From: Symsagittifera roscoffensis
Taxonomy: Eukaryota; Xenacoelomorpha; Acoela; Convolutidae
Length of the DNA: 64,000 nt
Assembly (NCBI RefSeq): GCF_963678635.1
Contig: NC_087068.1
Location: forward strand, 54,026,213-54,090,212
Direction: 5' to 3'
Program-made: the position numbers and the translations under genes
Part shown: piece after piece, positions 21,870 to 30,472 of the stretch
Layout: the number at the start of each line of letters is the position of its first letter
Numbering within the stretch: position 1 is the stretch's first letter
Notes under the pieces: model-generated
Told to the model about the DNA's origin: nothing
Seen by the model: only the letters and a program-made list of their open reading frames with translations
Databases searched by the model: none

Positions 21870-22361
21870 ATGCAAATGGCGTCAAGCCCCCCCTCCCATT
21901 GGGTCGGGAGAAGCTCAGAAGTCTCCGGGTTTTCGGTTACGGAGCGTCTGAAGCCGGCCAGGCTGCTCCGTCTGCTCATCCTTATACTACTACTCCGCTC
22001 CGGCATTAATCCAAACCCTGGTCCAGGGCCTTACTTTTGCTCCCCTTGCTCTTTCCGCATCAAACGCACCCAGCCCAGTGTCTGGTGCCACATCTGTGGT
22101 TACATTCACCTTAAATGTAGTGGTCTTACCCACCTTAACCAACACCACCCTGACTACTATTGCCCTACCTGTACCTCTACCTACATTTTACCTCCCCCAG
22201 GCACCAGGTCCTCTAACTTGACCACCCCCAACTCCCAAACTTGTTCAACTTCCCTAACCGCCCCCAACCCCACCTCCCTAACCCCCCTCGCCCTCCCACC
22301 CTTCCCACCTCCTCGAATAAAAATTCCTCCTCCCAAAATCGCGCAAATCGTAATCGTGTAA
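21870..22361 (+). CDS. LINE ORF1: 2A-like motif and PHD finger
   Basis: From the ATG at 21870 this frame encodes a hydrophobic Leu-rich stretch (RLLRLLILILLLRSG), the motif GINPNPGP (22002-22025), then a complete C4HC3 PHD finger whose ligands are C-x2-C, C-x2-C, H, C, C-x2-C (YFCSPC, WCHIC, HLKC, YYCPTC; about 22035-22172), then a Pro/Thr/Ser-rich tail to a stop at 22361. NPGP after a Leu-rich run is the signature of 2A-like self-separating peptides found at the N termini of some LINEs, though the usual Asp and Glu upstream are replaced by Gly and Asn. The frame is -1 relative to ORF2 and overlaps it. Confidence 0.8.
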   Translation: MQMASSPPSHWVGRSSEVSGFSVTERLKPARLLRLLILILLLRSGINPNPGPGPYFCSPCSFRIKRTQPSVWCHICGYIHLKCSGLTHLNQHHPDYYCPTCTSTYILPPPGTRSSNLTTPNSQTCSTSLTAPNPTSLTPLALPPFPPPRIKIPPPKIAQIVIV

Positions 22362-25300
22362 ATAGTGTAAATAACTCAAGTACAAACAACCATTTTAATC
22401 ATACTGCTGTTAATAATGTAAATAGTTCACCACACCCCGCCAAAGGCCTTTTAAAAATCCTTCAATTTAATTGCAACGGTATCTCCGGAAAAGCACCCGA
22501 AATTGCTGCTTTCTTATCTCAAAATCAAATTCATATTGCTGTCTTCCAAGAAACTAAATTAAGAAAGAAATCTCGAAACCCCTCACTAGGCTCACACTAC
22601 ACTTTAATTAGAAAAGATCGAGAAAAAGAAGGGGGCGGTCTCCTCATAGCCATACATGAGTCGATACAATACGAAGAAATAAATATTAACAACGATGGAA
22701 CACTAGAGGCTATGGGCATATCAGTGGTAGCCAGTTCATCCAAGCTTCGTATTTATAATTTCTACATCCCCCCTCGCTCGAGCTGTCCCCCTGGTTACTC
22801 TGCGTCCCTTGCCGAACTACTTGAACCTGGGGACGCCTTAGTACTCGGGGATGCCAACGCACATTCACAACTATGGAACTCCAACATCGAGGAAGATCAA
22901 CGCGGCTCTGTACTTAGCAAAGAAATAACCGAATCCACCTTTGCACCATTAAATGATGACACACAAACCAGAGTCCCTTTTAACTCAGAAAACCAACTCT
23001 CGTCACCAGATATTTCCCTCGCATCCCAATCGTTCTTACTCTCCACATCATGGACCCCAATTAAATCTCTAGGATCAGATCACCTACCCATTCTTCTAGA
23101 ACTACCCTTGGATGATTTTATAAATTTTTCACCTAAAAGGACTTTTATAAATTTTTTAAAAGCAGATTGGATCAAATTCACAGAGGAAATTGAGGAGGGT
23201 TTCTTTTCAGCGGTTCCACCTTCCGGAGTTGCCGCCGGAGAGAAATTCTTGAGGGACCTGGTGCTCAGGGCAGCACGCCACCACATCCCCGCTGGCCGTA
23301 TTCGCCACTTCACTCCCTCTCTTTCCCCCGAGTCCACTGCCCTTGCCGCCGAAATAGATTTCAGCCGACAACAAAATCTCCCCCCAGAAGTCATATCCCA
23401 ACTGAACTGTAGACTCATGAAACAGACAGCAAAGGACAAAGAAAATAAATGGCGAGAATTCCTCCGGACTTGCGACTACCGCACTGGTGCCAGAAAGTTC
23501 TGGAAAGTGGTACGCTCCTTAAATGGATCTAAGCCCATGGCAGGAAGACACCCCATTACTTTTGGTTCTAAACCCATACACTCACCTCGTGATATTACCA
23601 GCTCTTTTAACAAACAATCCACCAATGCCAGACCCCACGCCTCTGACAAACTCCTTCGTATAACGAGAAGAAAAATTGCCAAACTACCGCTGTCAGACAG
23701 CCCAATTTTTACCCCTGAAAATACTAAACAAGCTATTGCAGACAGCAAACCATCGCGAGCGCTAGGTCCCGACGGCCTTTGTAATATACACCTTAAACAT
23801 CTCGGCCCACTTGCTACTCAATACTTAACATACCTTTTTAATATCTCTTTGTCCGAAAACATTATCCCCCAAATTTGGAAAAATTCAAAAATTGCACCGC
23901 TTCCAAAGCCCAATAAGGATCTTAAACAATCAACATCTTACAGACCTATATCCTTACTCTGCCCAGCAGTTAAAATTCTGGAGAGACTCGTTCACCCCAT
24001 CTTTACCAAACATCTCCCCAACGCCAAACACCAACACGGCTTCCGCCCTTTTCACTCCACCACCACAGCTCTCTCCACTCTCGAATTTTACATTTCAGAC
24101 GGTTTTAACCAAAATCGCCCCCCTAAACGTACGGTACTGGCCACACTTGACTTATCTAAGGCTTTCGACATGGTGTGTCATCGCTCACTTGTGGAACTCG
24201 TTCATGACACTCCCCTCCCAAGAAGTCTAGTCCGCTGGCTAAGTAATTACCTTAATGGTCGACAAGCTGCCACCTCATTCCGTGAACACACATCCCCCCA
24301 TCGAATAATCCACTGTGGCGTACCCCAAGGTTCTGTTTTATCACCCACACTCTTCAATTTTTATGTCCATGATGCACCGCCACCTCCCGATAATGAAAAC
24401 CTTGTTTCGTATGCAGACGATTTCCACCCCTTCGCAAGCAGTTCCAATATTGATATCGCCTCAAATTCCATCAATAGCTACCTAAAAAGGCTCTACGATT
24501 TTTTCACCTCACGCAAACTAAGTTTCGCGTCCTCTAAAGGATCAGTTACACTTTTCTCCTCTTATAACAAAGAATTTAATAAAACACCTAGTGTTCTTTT
24601 AAATAACGAGGCGCTACCCCTAAACAAAAATCCAACAATCTTAGGGGTGACATTTGATCCAACACTTTGTTTTGCCACTCACTGCAAACAATCCGCTGAA
24701 AAGGCCAGACGCAGGATCGGAATCCTGAAGGCATTAGCAGGATCAACCTGGGGTCACTCCAAAGAAACCCTCCTCCTAACTTTTAAAGCTTTAATTTGCC
24801 CCATACTTGACTATGCAGCCCCCGCATGGTCCCACGCATCAAGTAACACCTCCATAAATTGCCTGCAGGTTGCCCAAAACCAATCCCTTCGCGTTGTTAC
24901 TGGATCAAATCTAATGAGTTCCACTGCCCACCTGCACAGTGAATCTGAAATCCTAACGGTCAAAGACCACCGTACCCTTCTGTCATCTCAATTTTTTATC
25001 TCTACCTATCGTTCCCACCATCCCATTAATTTTATACATTCACATCCCCCTCCTCCCCGTCTACTTCGCCCCTCAATTATAAGCTGCTTCAAAGAAGACA
25101 CCCAGAAAATTTTAACCGACTTTTCAGTCTACGCAAACCACCCTCTAGTTCTGGACGACCGAGACGAAGTCTCCACTTTTATTTTTAACTACTACAAACC
25201 AATTTTAAAAGACAACCATACCTCCCTTGTAACCAAGTTCCTAGCCGAAACCCCTCCGTCTAAAGTTATTTGTATCCCTCCCCCAAAGATTGACCCCTCT

Positions 25301-25573
25301 GAAAAATCTCTCCCACGTCCCACGCGCTGTAAGCTCTCCCAACTCCGGTCTGGCTACAGCCGGCTCCTTAACACTTACCTATCCCGCCTCGACAGCTCCA
25401 TCTCCCACCTTTGCCCAACCTGTTCCCTTGCCCCCCACACAACATGTCACCTTTTCAACTGCTCCCAAAACCCCTCCCCACTCACCCCAGCAGACCTGTG
25501 GCTTCGGCCGGTAGAGGTTGCTAAGTTCCTTGACCTGGAGACAGAAGAGCCCAACCCGACCCGCGTGGGCTAA
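22217..25573 (+). CDS. LINE ORF2: AP endonuclease and reverse transcriptase
   Basis: The frame is open from 22217 (after a TAA at 22214) to the stop at 25571-25573, over 1,110 residues. The endonuclease shows LQFNCNGISG, the metal-binding Glu in FQETKL, LGDANAHSQLW and the catalytic His in SDHLPILLEL. The RT shows LATLDLSKAFD, GVPQGSVLSPTLFNFYVHD and the catalytic pair in SYADDF. The C terminus has a CPTC...H...C zinc-like motif (SHLCPTCSLAPHTTCHLFNC). No ATG precedes the endonuclease, so translation must come from ORF1 by frameshift or reinitiation, or the frame break is a mutation. These proteins nick the target and copy element RNA there. Confidence 0.92.
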   Translation, partial: LDHPQLPNLFNFPNRPQPHLPNPPRPPTLPTSSNKNSSSQNRANRNRVNSVNNSSTNNHFNHTAVNNVNSSPHPAKGLLKILQFNCNGISGKAPEIAAFLSQNQIHIAVFQETKLRKKSRNPSLGSHYTLIRKDREKEGGGLLIAIHESIQYEEININNDGTLEAMGISVVASSSKLRIYNFYIPPRSSCPPGYSASLAELLEPGDALVLGDANAHSQLWNSNIEEDQRGSVLSKEITESTFAPLNDDTQTRVPFNSENQLSSPDISLASQSFLLSTSWTPIKSLGSDHLPILLELPLDDFINFSPKRTFINFLKADWIKFTEEIEEGFFSAVPPSGVAAGEKFLRDLVLRAARHHIPAGRIRHFTPSLSPESTALAAEIDFSRQQNLPPEVISQLNCRLMKQTAKDKENKWREFLRTCDYRTGARKFWKVVRSLNGSKPMAGRHPITFGSKPIHSPRDITSSFNKQSTNARPHASDKLLRITRRKIAKLPLSDSPIFTPENTKQAIADSKPSRALGPDGLCNIHLKHLGPLATQYLTYLFNISLSENIIPQIWKNSKIAPLPKPNKDLKQSTSYRPISLLCPAVKILERLVHPIFTKHLPNAKHQHGFRPFHSTTTALSTLEFYISDGFNQNRPPKRTVLATLDLSKAFDMVCHRSLVELVHDTPLPRSLVRWLSNYLNGRQAATSFREHTSPHRIIHCGVPQGSVLSPTLFNFYVHDAPPPPDNENLVSYADDFHPFASSSNIDIASNSINSYLKRLYDFFTSRKLSFASSKGSVTLFSSYNKEFNKTPSVLLNNEALPLNKNPTILGVTFDPTLCFATHCKQSAEKARRRIGILKALAGSTWGHSKETLLLTFKALICPILDYAAPAWSHASSNTSINCLQVAQNQSLRVVTGSNLMSSTAHLHSESEILTVKDHRTLLSSQFFISTYRSHHPINFIHSHPPPPRLLRPSIISCFKEDTQKILTDFSVYANHPLVLDDRDEVSTFIFNYYKPILKDNHTSLVTKFLAETPPSKVICIPPPKIDPSEKSLPRPTRCKLSQLRSGYSRLLNTYLSRLDSSISHLCPTCSLAPHTTCHLFNCSQNPSPLTPADLWLRPVEVAKFLDLETEEPNPTRVG

Positions 25574-25601
25574 CAACAACAACAACAACCCCATCTTAGT
25601 T
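25572..25601 (+). repeat. LINE (AAC)n end and right target-site duplication
   Basis: The stop codon TAA opens a run of CAA/AAC repeats (25572-25588), and ACCCCATCTTAGTT at 25588-25601 repeats the left flank. The boundary base A is shared, so the insertion point is uncertain by a base or two. Confidence 0.85.
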
Positions 25602-25763
25602 TAACCCCCCTTCCCCCATCCCGGTTAAATGGTAGAAAAATCTGTGGTGGTAATTATTAGCTCTTTGGGAATGGGGTTGGTGTTGGTGGGAAATTTTAGT
25701 AAACATGGGGGTGGCGCAGGGATAAACGTAGGGGGAGTGGTTTAAATGCAGGTGTGAGGGGGG

Positions 25764-25880
25764 CATATGTGGATGGGGGGCATATGTGGATGGGGGGCAT
25801 ATGTGGATGGGGGGCATATGTGGATGGGGGGCATATGTGGATGGGGGCATATGTGGATGGGGGCATATGTGGATGGGGGA
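25764..25880 (+). repeat. 16-17-bp minisatellite, seven copies
   Basis: CATATGTGGATGGGGGG-type units start at 25764, 25781, 25798, 25815, 25832, 25848 and 25864: five units of 17 then 16 bases as one G is lost. Each unit has the palindrome CATATG and a G run. The open frames across it are the by-product of a repeat without stop codons, not genes. Confidence 0.95.
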
Positions 25881-27400
25881 CAAAGTGAGGGGGACATAAT
25901 TTGAGTAAATTTAGATTGCGAGTACGCTGTGAGTGCGCAGAAATGTTGCAAGTTTTGCAATGGTTTTGCGAAAAAACGTTAAGATTATAATCCGTTATAA
26001 TCAATTGTACTGGATTTTAAATGGATTATAATCCATCATAATGTATTTCAATAGATTGTGTTTTTACGGAAATAATCAATTAGAATGGCAATATAATCGA
26101 GTTCGTGTTGTAAATTTGCAACAAAAATTGATTATACTTAATGACAACACTTTAGGCAACAATTTTCCATTATAAACGATTTTTATCCATAGACCTCCGT
26201 GCAGGACTACCTTTGGCATCACTCGAACCCGAAAGAAGATGTTCATCCCCAGTGTTCTCTAATTTCGTTCAATGGTTGCGTGTGTGTGTGTGGGGGGGGG
26301 GGGTAAATTGGCATGGGATGGTGAGCGTGGTTGAAGGCGGAGGATGTTGAATGTCTCGAGGGGAAATGTTGGTGAATGCGTCGGAGAGGAACAGTTGAAC
26401 AACCCAAAGGGAGGAGGCATTGACGAGAGCGCTAAACGCGCTAAATTTGTTGTTTTGACATTTTTCCTCAGCAATTAGAGACAAATCGTAGTGTCCTGGA
26501 ATTTTTAATAAAAGTTTTGCAAAACTAATTTATTTTAGAAGTAGAAAAAAAAGTAGTTATAATGGATCAAGATAGATTTTTGTTATAAAAAATTGATTAT
26601 CATGGGATAACTTGGCAAAAAACCATTCTCAATGCTAAATGGTGCATTATAGTCGATTATAAAAATTTAAATTTAATTACAATTTCCATTTTTTTCTCAC
26701 TTTCTTAGATCCTGGTAATTTTGGATTAAATTGGCAATAAGGTTTCAGTTTCTTACAAATTGATTAAGCTGACGTTTACAGTTCCAAATACTATTTTTTT
26801 GCACTCAGAACAGAATATGTAGTAAAAAAACTCCCAAAAATTGGTTATACATCATTTTTAGATATATTCGTAGTTAATAATCTCTCAATGGTTAGCTGCT
26901 GTTAAAACCAGTTATACTAATGTTTTGGGCCCTTTTTTTATTTCATTTGATATCACAATTTCCTAATTTTTACCCACTTTGGATCCCAAGGAGGGAGAGA
27001 GTCTATTAAAACTCGTTTCTTTATTCAAATTTGCACACAAATTTTTCAAATTTCATTTGAGGGTAAAATATCATTAGCTTATTGAATTCTACCCATTTTT
27101 TCACGCGGGGCGTAGGTTTGAGGGTGAAATATGGTAAAATATGATGAATCTATATTCTCGAATCCCAATGGATTGGTAAACTGAATAAGCACATGCGTTC
27201 TCAGAAACAACTGAAAGGCATGAATCAATTCTCACGCACTGAACGTCACATCTTTGAGCCATATATATACAAATCCATCAAATGAAGTCAACGTCATTAG
27301 ACCAGTATCTTTGCATGTCAAAATATTTGTATACTTCAGAGTTTTGCAAATATCCGGCCGGATAACATTTCCCTTTCTTTTCAGTTTTTGAAAATCTAAA
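25881..27400. other. Non-coding stretch with AT-rich dispersed repeat
   Basis: Segments near 25980-26200 and 26570-26900 share ATAATCGATTATAA-like motifs. Near 26196 CCTCCGTGCAGG recalls CTTCGTGCAGG at 49872, suggesting copies of one dispersed element. A poly-G run with GT repeats lies at about 26280-26302. No coding sequence is supported. Confidence 0.4.
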
Positions 27401-27454
27401 ATCCCCTTAAGACTAGAGTTTTAAAGTCCACTTGAGTCCGTTATTTGTCGTTGT

Positions 27455-28081
27455 TACTTTTCCCTTTTGTTTGGGATATCTGCTTCAGGTTTTTCTAGTT
27501 GTTGTGAAACGTCTACCTCCTGGTGTTTTGCATGTTCTTCGGTCGCATCCTTCTGGTCTTTTCCTTTGTTCTGGTTGCTAATCCTTTTCGCTTGTAATTG
27601 TCTTATTCTTTTCATGATCTTTCGTCCGATGTTTGTTTCCTGTATCGATTACCACGAGCACTTCATTTTTTTTGGGCTGTGTATTTGGTGAGTCTACCTT
27701 TTTGTTTGATGTTTTTTGGCCTTAAGGTCTCGAGAAATTTCATTCGCACTTGAAATTCTGGCATTTTTTGTGCAACCCATTTCTTATATGAGGAATTGAT
27801 GTTCGAATCGTCATACGTGGTTTGTTGTTTTTGGGTTGGAGAAAAAAGTTATTCCGCTGTTTGCTAGTTGCCGAGTTTGTTTTCATAGTGTTTGTACCCG
27901 AGCTGTTCGAGGAGTGTAAATTAGGATTTTCCATCTTATGTGTTGTTTGTTCGAATGTTTTTGATTCTTCTAACTTTGTGCCAATGCGTAATGCTTTTTT
28001 GCTACCTGCTTTCCCGGGTTGACCAAAACTTCTTATCATACAATTTCCATATATGAGAAACTTCTTGTCATACAATTTCAT
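27455..28081 (-). pseudogene. Gypsy 2 polyprotein tail, degenerate
   Basis: Hydrophilic minus-strand frames (28081-27740; then IMKRIRQLQAKRISNQNKG and onward to a stop at about 27455) follow the integrase fragment and resemble the basic, Lys/Glu/Gln-rich C-terminal tails of gypsy pol. No domain is recognised and the assignment rests on position and composition. Confidence 0.35.
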
Positions 28082-28697
28082 ACAATTCCATACGTAATTA
28101 CATGTTTTCTTTTTGTTTATTCTTCACTTGTTTGTACCTCTTTGTTTCTTAAGTTAAATAACTCTCGTTTTAACAAACCGTCTAGTTCTCTCATCTGCCC
28201 CTTAACCTGTTTGTGTCGAAGTAGCCGAAGCTGTGGTTGAATTGATCGGTTTTCGGATTCTCGAACTGAAGGTCATTCATCAATCCCGCGAGCAAGGGCG
28301 GGTTTATTAGCTTTTTCCGATCTGAACATGAATAATTAGCCTTATCCCGAGTTAGCTTTTTCCATTCGGTTTTTGTAACATACAGGCACCAAAAAGTGAC
28401 CTTTTGTTATTTTTCACTCCATGTGGAAACAATTTGATTTCATAATTTCGGCTACATCTGATGCTAGCGTAAAGGTGATATTACTTTCGTCAACTTGCTC
28501 AACTTCTAACCTTTACTTCAGTGGTTGTATCAACTACGCAACTATTGAATTGACCATGACATGTTCATCTATCTGTGCTTATAATATTTCATATATTTTG
28601 ATCTACAGAAAAAACTGTTTTTTTTTTTCATTTGTGCTTAGTCACAACATATTTTTCTTGAGATTCTAAGTTTTGAAAAACACCTTTGCAAAAATTT

Positions 28698-29276
28698 TCA
28701 TATCAATATCTGCTGTAGTTTTTGAAAAGTTATTGCGATGGGAAATTTTGACCATTTATCCTCTTTTACTAAGATAAATGCGTCTTTGCTCAACTCATCT
28801 GGTAGAGGTCCTACGAAACCTAACTGAACTCTATCATTAGGTTGTACAACTGATTGCAGTTGCAATGAAAGAGATTTCACTGTTATTGGTTTCAAGTTTC
28901 CACTCTGTTCAGTGCAATTCTAAACCACTTGCCAAATCGATCGATGAATGTGCCAGAACCAAAAGAATTCACAGAGATTGAGTATTGCGGCAGATTCTGA
29001 ACATGTCATGTGGATGCTATGGAACACCGTCTGGCGCAATTGCGCGGGCATCAAAATTGTTACATCGATCAGGAGGCAGTCTTTTCTTATTTGTATGTTA
29101 AATTTGTATGTTAAACAAGTATGCTCCAGATGAGAAATTGATTGTCTCGCAGTCCCCATCGTGGAAAAAATTAGGATGCGTTTTATTTTCCAACCTTGTC
29201 GAGTTGCAGCTGCTATGAAATTGAGACCAGAGACTTTCTGTAGATTCTTTCTGTAAATAGGTGTGTCTTCCTCCAA
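28698..29276 (-). pseudogene. Gypsy 2 integrase, broken by stops
   Basis: The 29276-28920 frame ends with the zinc-binding region (MPAQLRQTVFHSIHM ... HIHRSIWQVV). A stop follows, then the 28895-28698 frame gives NDRVQLGFVGPLPDELSKD and ILVKEDKWSKFPIAI, the first strand of the integrase core. The usual Asp in 'LDFVGPLP' is Gly here, losing a catalytic residue. Further core motifs are absent. Confidence 0.75.
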
Positions 29277-29876
29277 CTCTTTGCGTATTCAGTTCCATCG
29301 AGCGTTGGCTGTTATCAGCTCGTGGTTTTTGTTGAGTATTTTTTATGTTTGCTATCTACGTTGTTGGTTCGACACTTTTTTTGTCGTTTTCTCAATTCGA
29401 TGTGTAACGGGTCCAACCTGCTGACACATTTTTTGTAAATTTCATTAGCCTTTATAGTCAGTACTTTTAAGGACTTAATTTCGTGATTTTTGATTTTTTT
29501 TTCTTTTTTGGTGCTCTGTGTACGTGTTTGTCTAGAAGCGGAAGGGTCCATGCACATCCCGCTCCGAGAGTCCATGGATAATCATAACATTATTTGTCAT
29601 TTTGAAGTCAGTGTGTACGGAAACTACAAAGTGTTTTATTACGACTGTCTCTTTTCCACTCCCTCTCCTTTCTTTTGTTATAGCTGATTTGCGCATCATT
29701 ATGGTTAAAACACATGATGTTACGATGTAAGATATGAAGAAAAATTAGGTTCAAATTGTCATTTTATATTGATAATTTTCGTTTTTTATGTATCATCTAT
29801 AAAAAGGCGGTTTTTTTATCAGCTTACGTTTCAAAGCTTGGATTTTTGTTTCATCTCAACAGTTTTCAGCTTAATT

Positions 29877-30472
29877 GTTCCGACCATTCAAAATGGGGAT
29901 GAACTTTGTAATCCGGTTTTTTTTTGTTTTTTTTTTCACGCAAAATCTGGTACCACAAACAATCATCGGACTGGATTGAGTGACATATCATATAAAACCC
30001 CTTTCAGCCATGATTCAAACCGCAATAAAAATTTCCAAAAATTTTCCAGGTATCGAGAAAAACCGGTTTGAAAATTTTGATTTTTCGTCTTCTTTCGAGC
30101 TGGTGAGCAAGGCTTACATTAGCTTAATTATGCTTAATTTAAGCCTTGAAAATTTAATTCTACTTAAAAGAAATTAAATTTTGGAGTTTTTATCTTCATC
30201 ATAGAAATCAAACATTTCAAAATTTGGGAAAAATTATGAAAGACATATTTAATGTTTTTTGATTTTTTATTTCTGTATTTCTTGTTATTTGTCTTCAATA
30301 ATTGTTTTCCAGTTGCATATTTTACAATGATTGACGAAAATGCCTAAACTCCACTTTTTCAATCAGACAAGCCAAGCCGAAAAAATGACTAAGTGGAAAA
30401 AGAATTTTTTCATAATTTTTTAAGACTTGTCAAAACATTCTGTGCTACTTGCAAAGTAACCGGCTATCCTTG
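29877..30472 (+). mobile_element. Family B Helentron-like element, copy B1
   Basis: Starts AATT-GTTCCGACCATTCAAAATGG, where CCATT/AATGG can fold, and ends with AACATT, hairpin CTGTGCTACTTGCAAAG, then TAACCGGCTATCCTTG before TT. Internal TGAGTGACATATCATAT recurs in copy B2. GTTCCGAC at the 5' end is the complement of the GTCGGAAC that precedes the hairpin in other copies (here mutated to GTCAAAAC). About 600 bp, no coding capacity. Confidence 0.6.

Larger units (their letters stand above)
21814..25587 (+). mobile_element. Near-intact non-LTR retrotransposon (LINE)
   Basis: A 3.8 kb element between perfect 14-bp direct repeats, with a PHD-finger frame, a long endonuclease-RT frame and a short (AAC)n end. 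It is unusually compact: the first ATG is 56 bases from the 5' end and the ORF2 stop codon TAA is itself the first unit of the CAA/AAC tail, so there is no 3' UTR. Perfect duplications and a long open frame mean recent insertion. APE-type endonuclease plus RT places it in the jockey/I/CR1-type LINEs; the clade cannot be fixed by eye. Confidence 0.9.
27455..29276 (-). mobile_element. Ty3/gypsy retrotransposon 2, integrase-end fragment
   Basis: The integrase zinc-binding domain (about 29080-28920) and core (28895-28698) are followed by a degenerate hydrophilic tail in several frames (28022-27740, 27616-27455). No RT or protease accompanies them. The upstream frame 29575-29315 may be polyprotein from the RNase H-integrase region but has no recognisable motif. 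The copy is from a different lineage than gypsy 1, judging by integrase sequence. Confidence 0.7.

Noticed and set aside
23080-23748. Minus-strand open frames opposite the LINE ORF2
   Set aside because: They are antisense shadows of the strongly supported plus-strand endonuclease-RT frame.
23000-25000. Ordinary host gene
   Set aside because: The frame has endonuclease and RT catalytic motifs and is flanked by target-site duplications, so it is a LINE.
25764-25880. CRISPR array
   Set aside because: The units are contiguous with no unique spacers and the DNA is animal.
25596-26004. Minus-strand frames rich in His-Met-Pro-Pro
   Set aside because: They translate the CATATG minisatellite; the period of 16-17 makes all three frames open without meaning.
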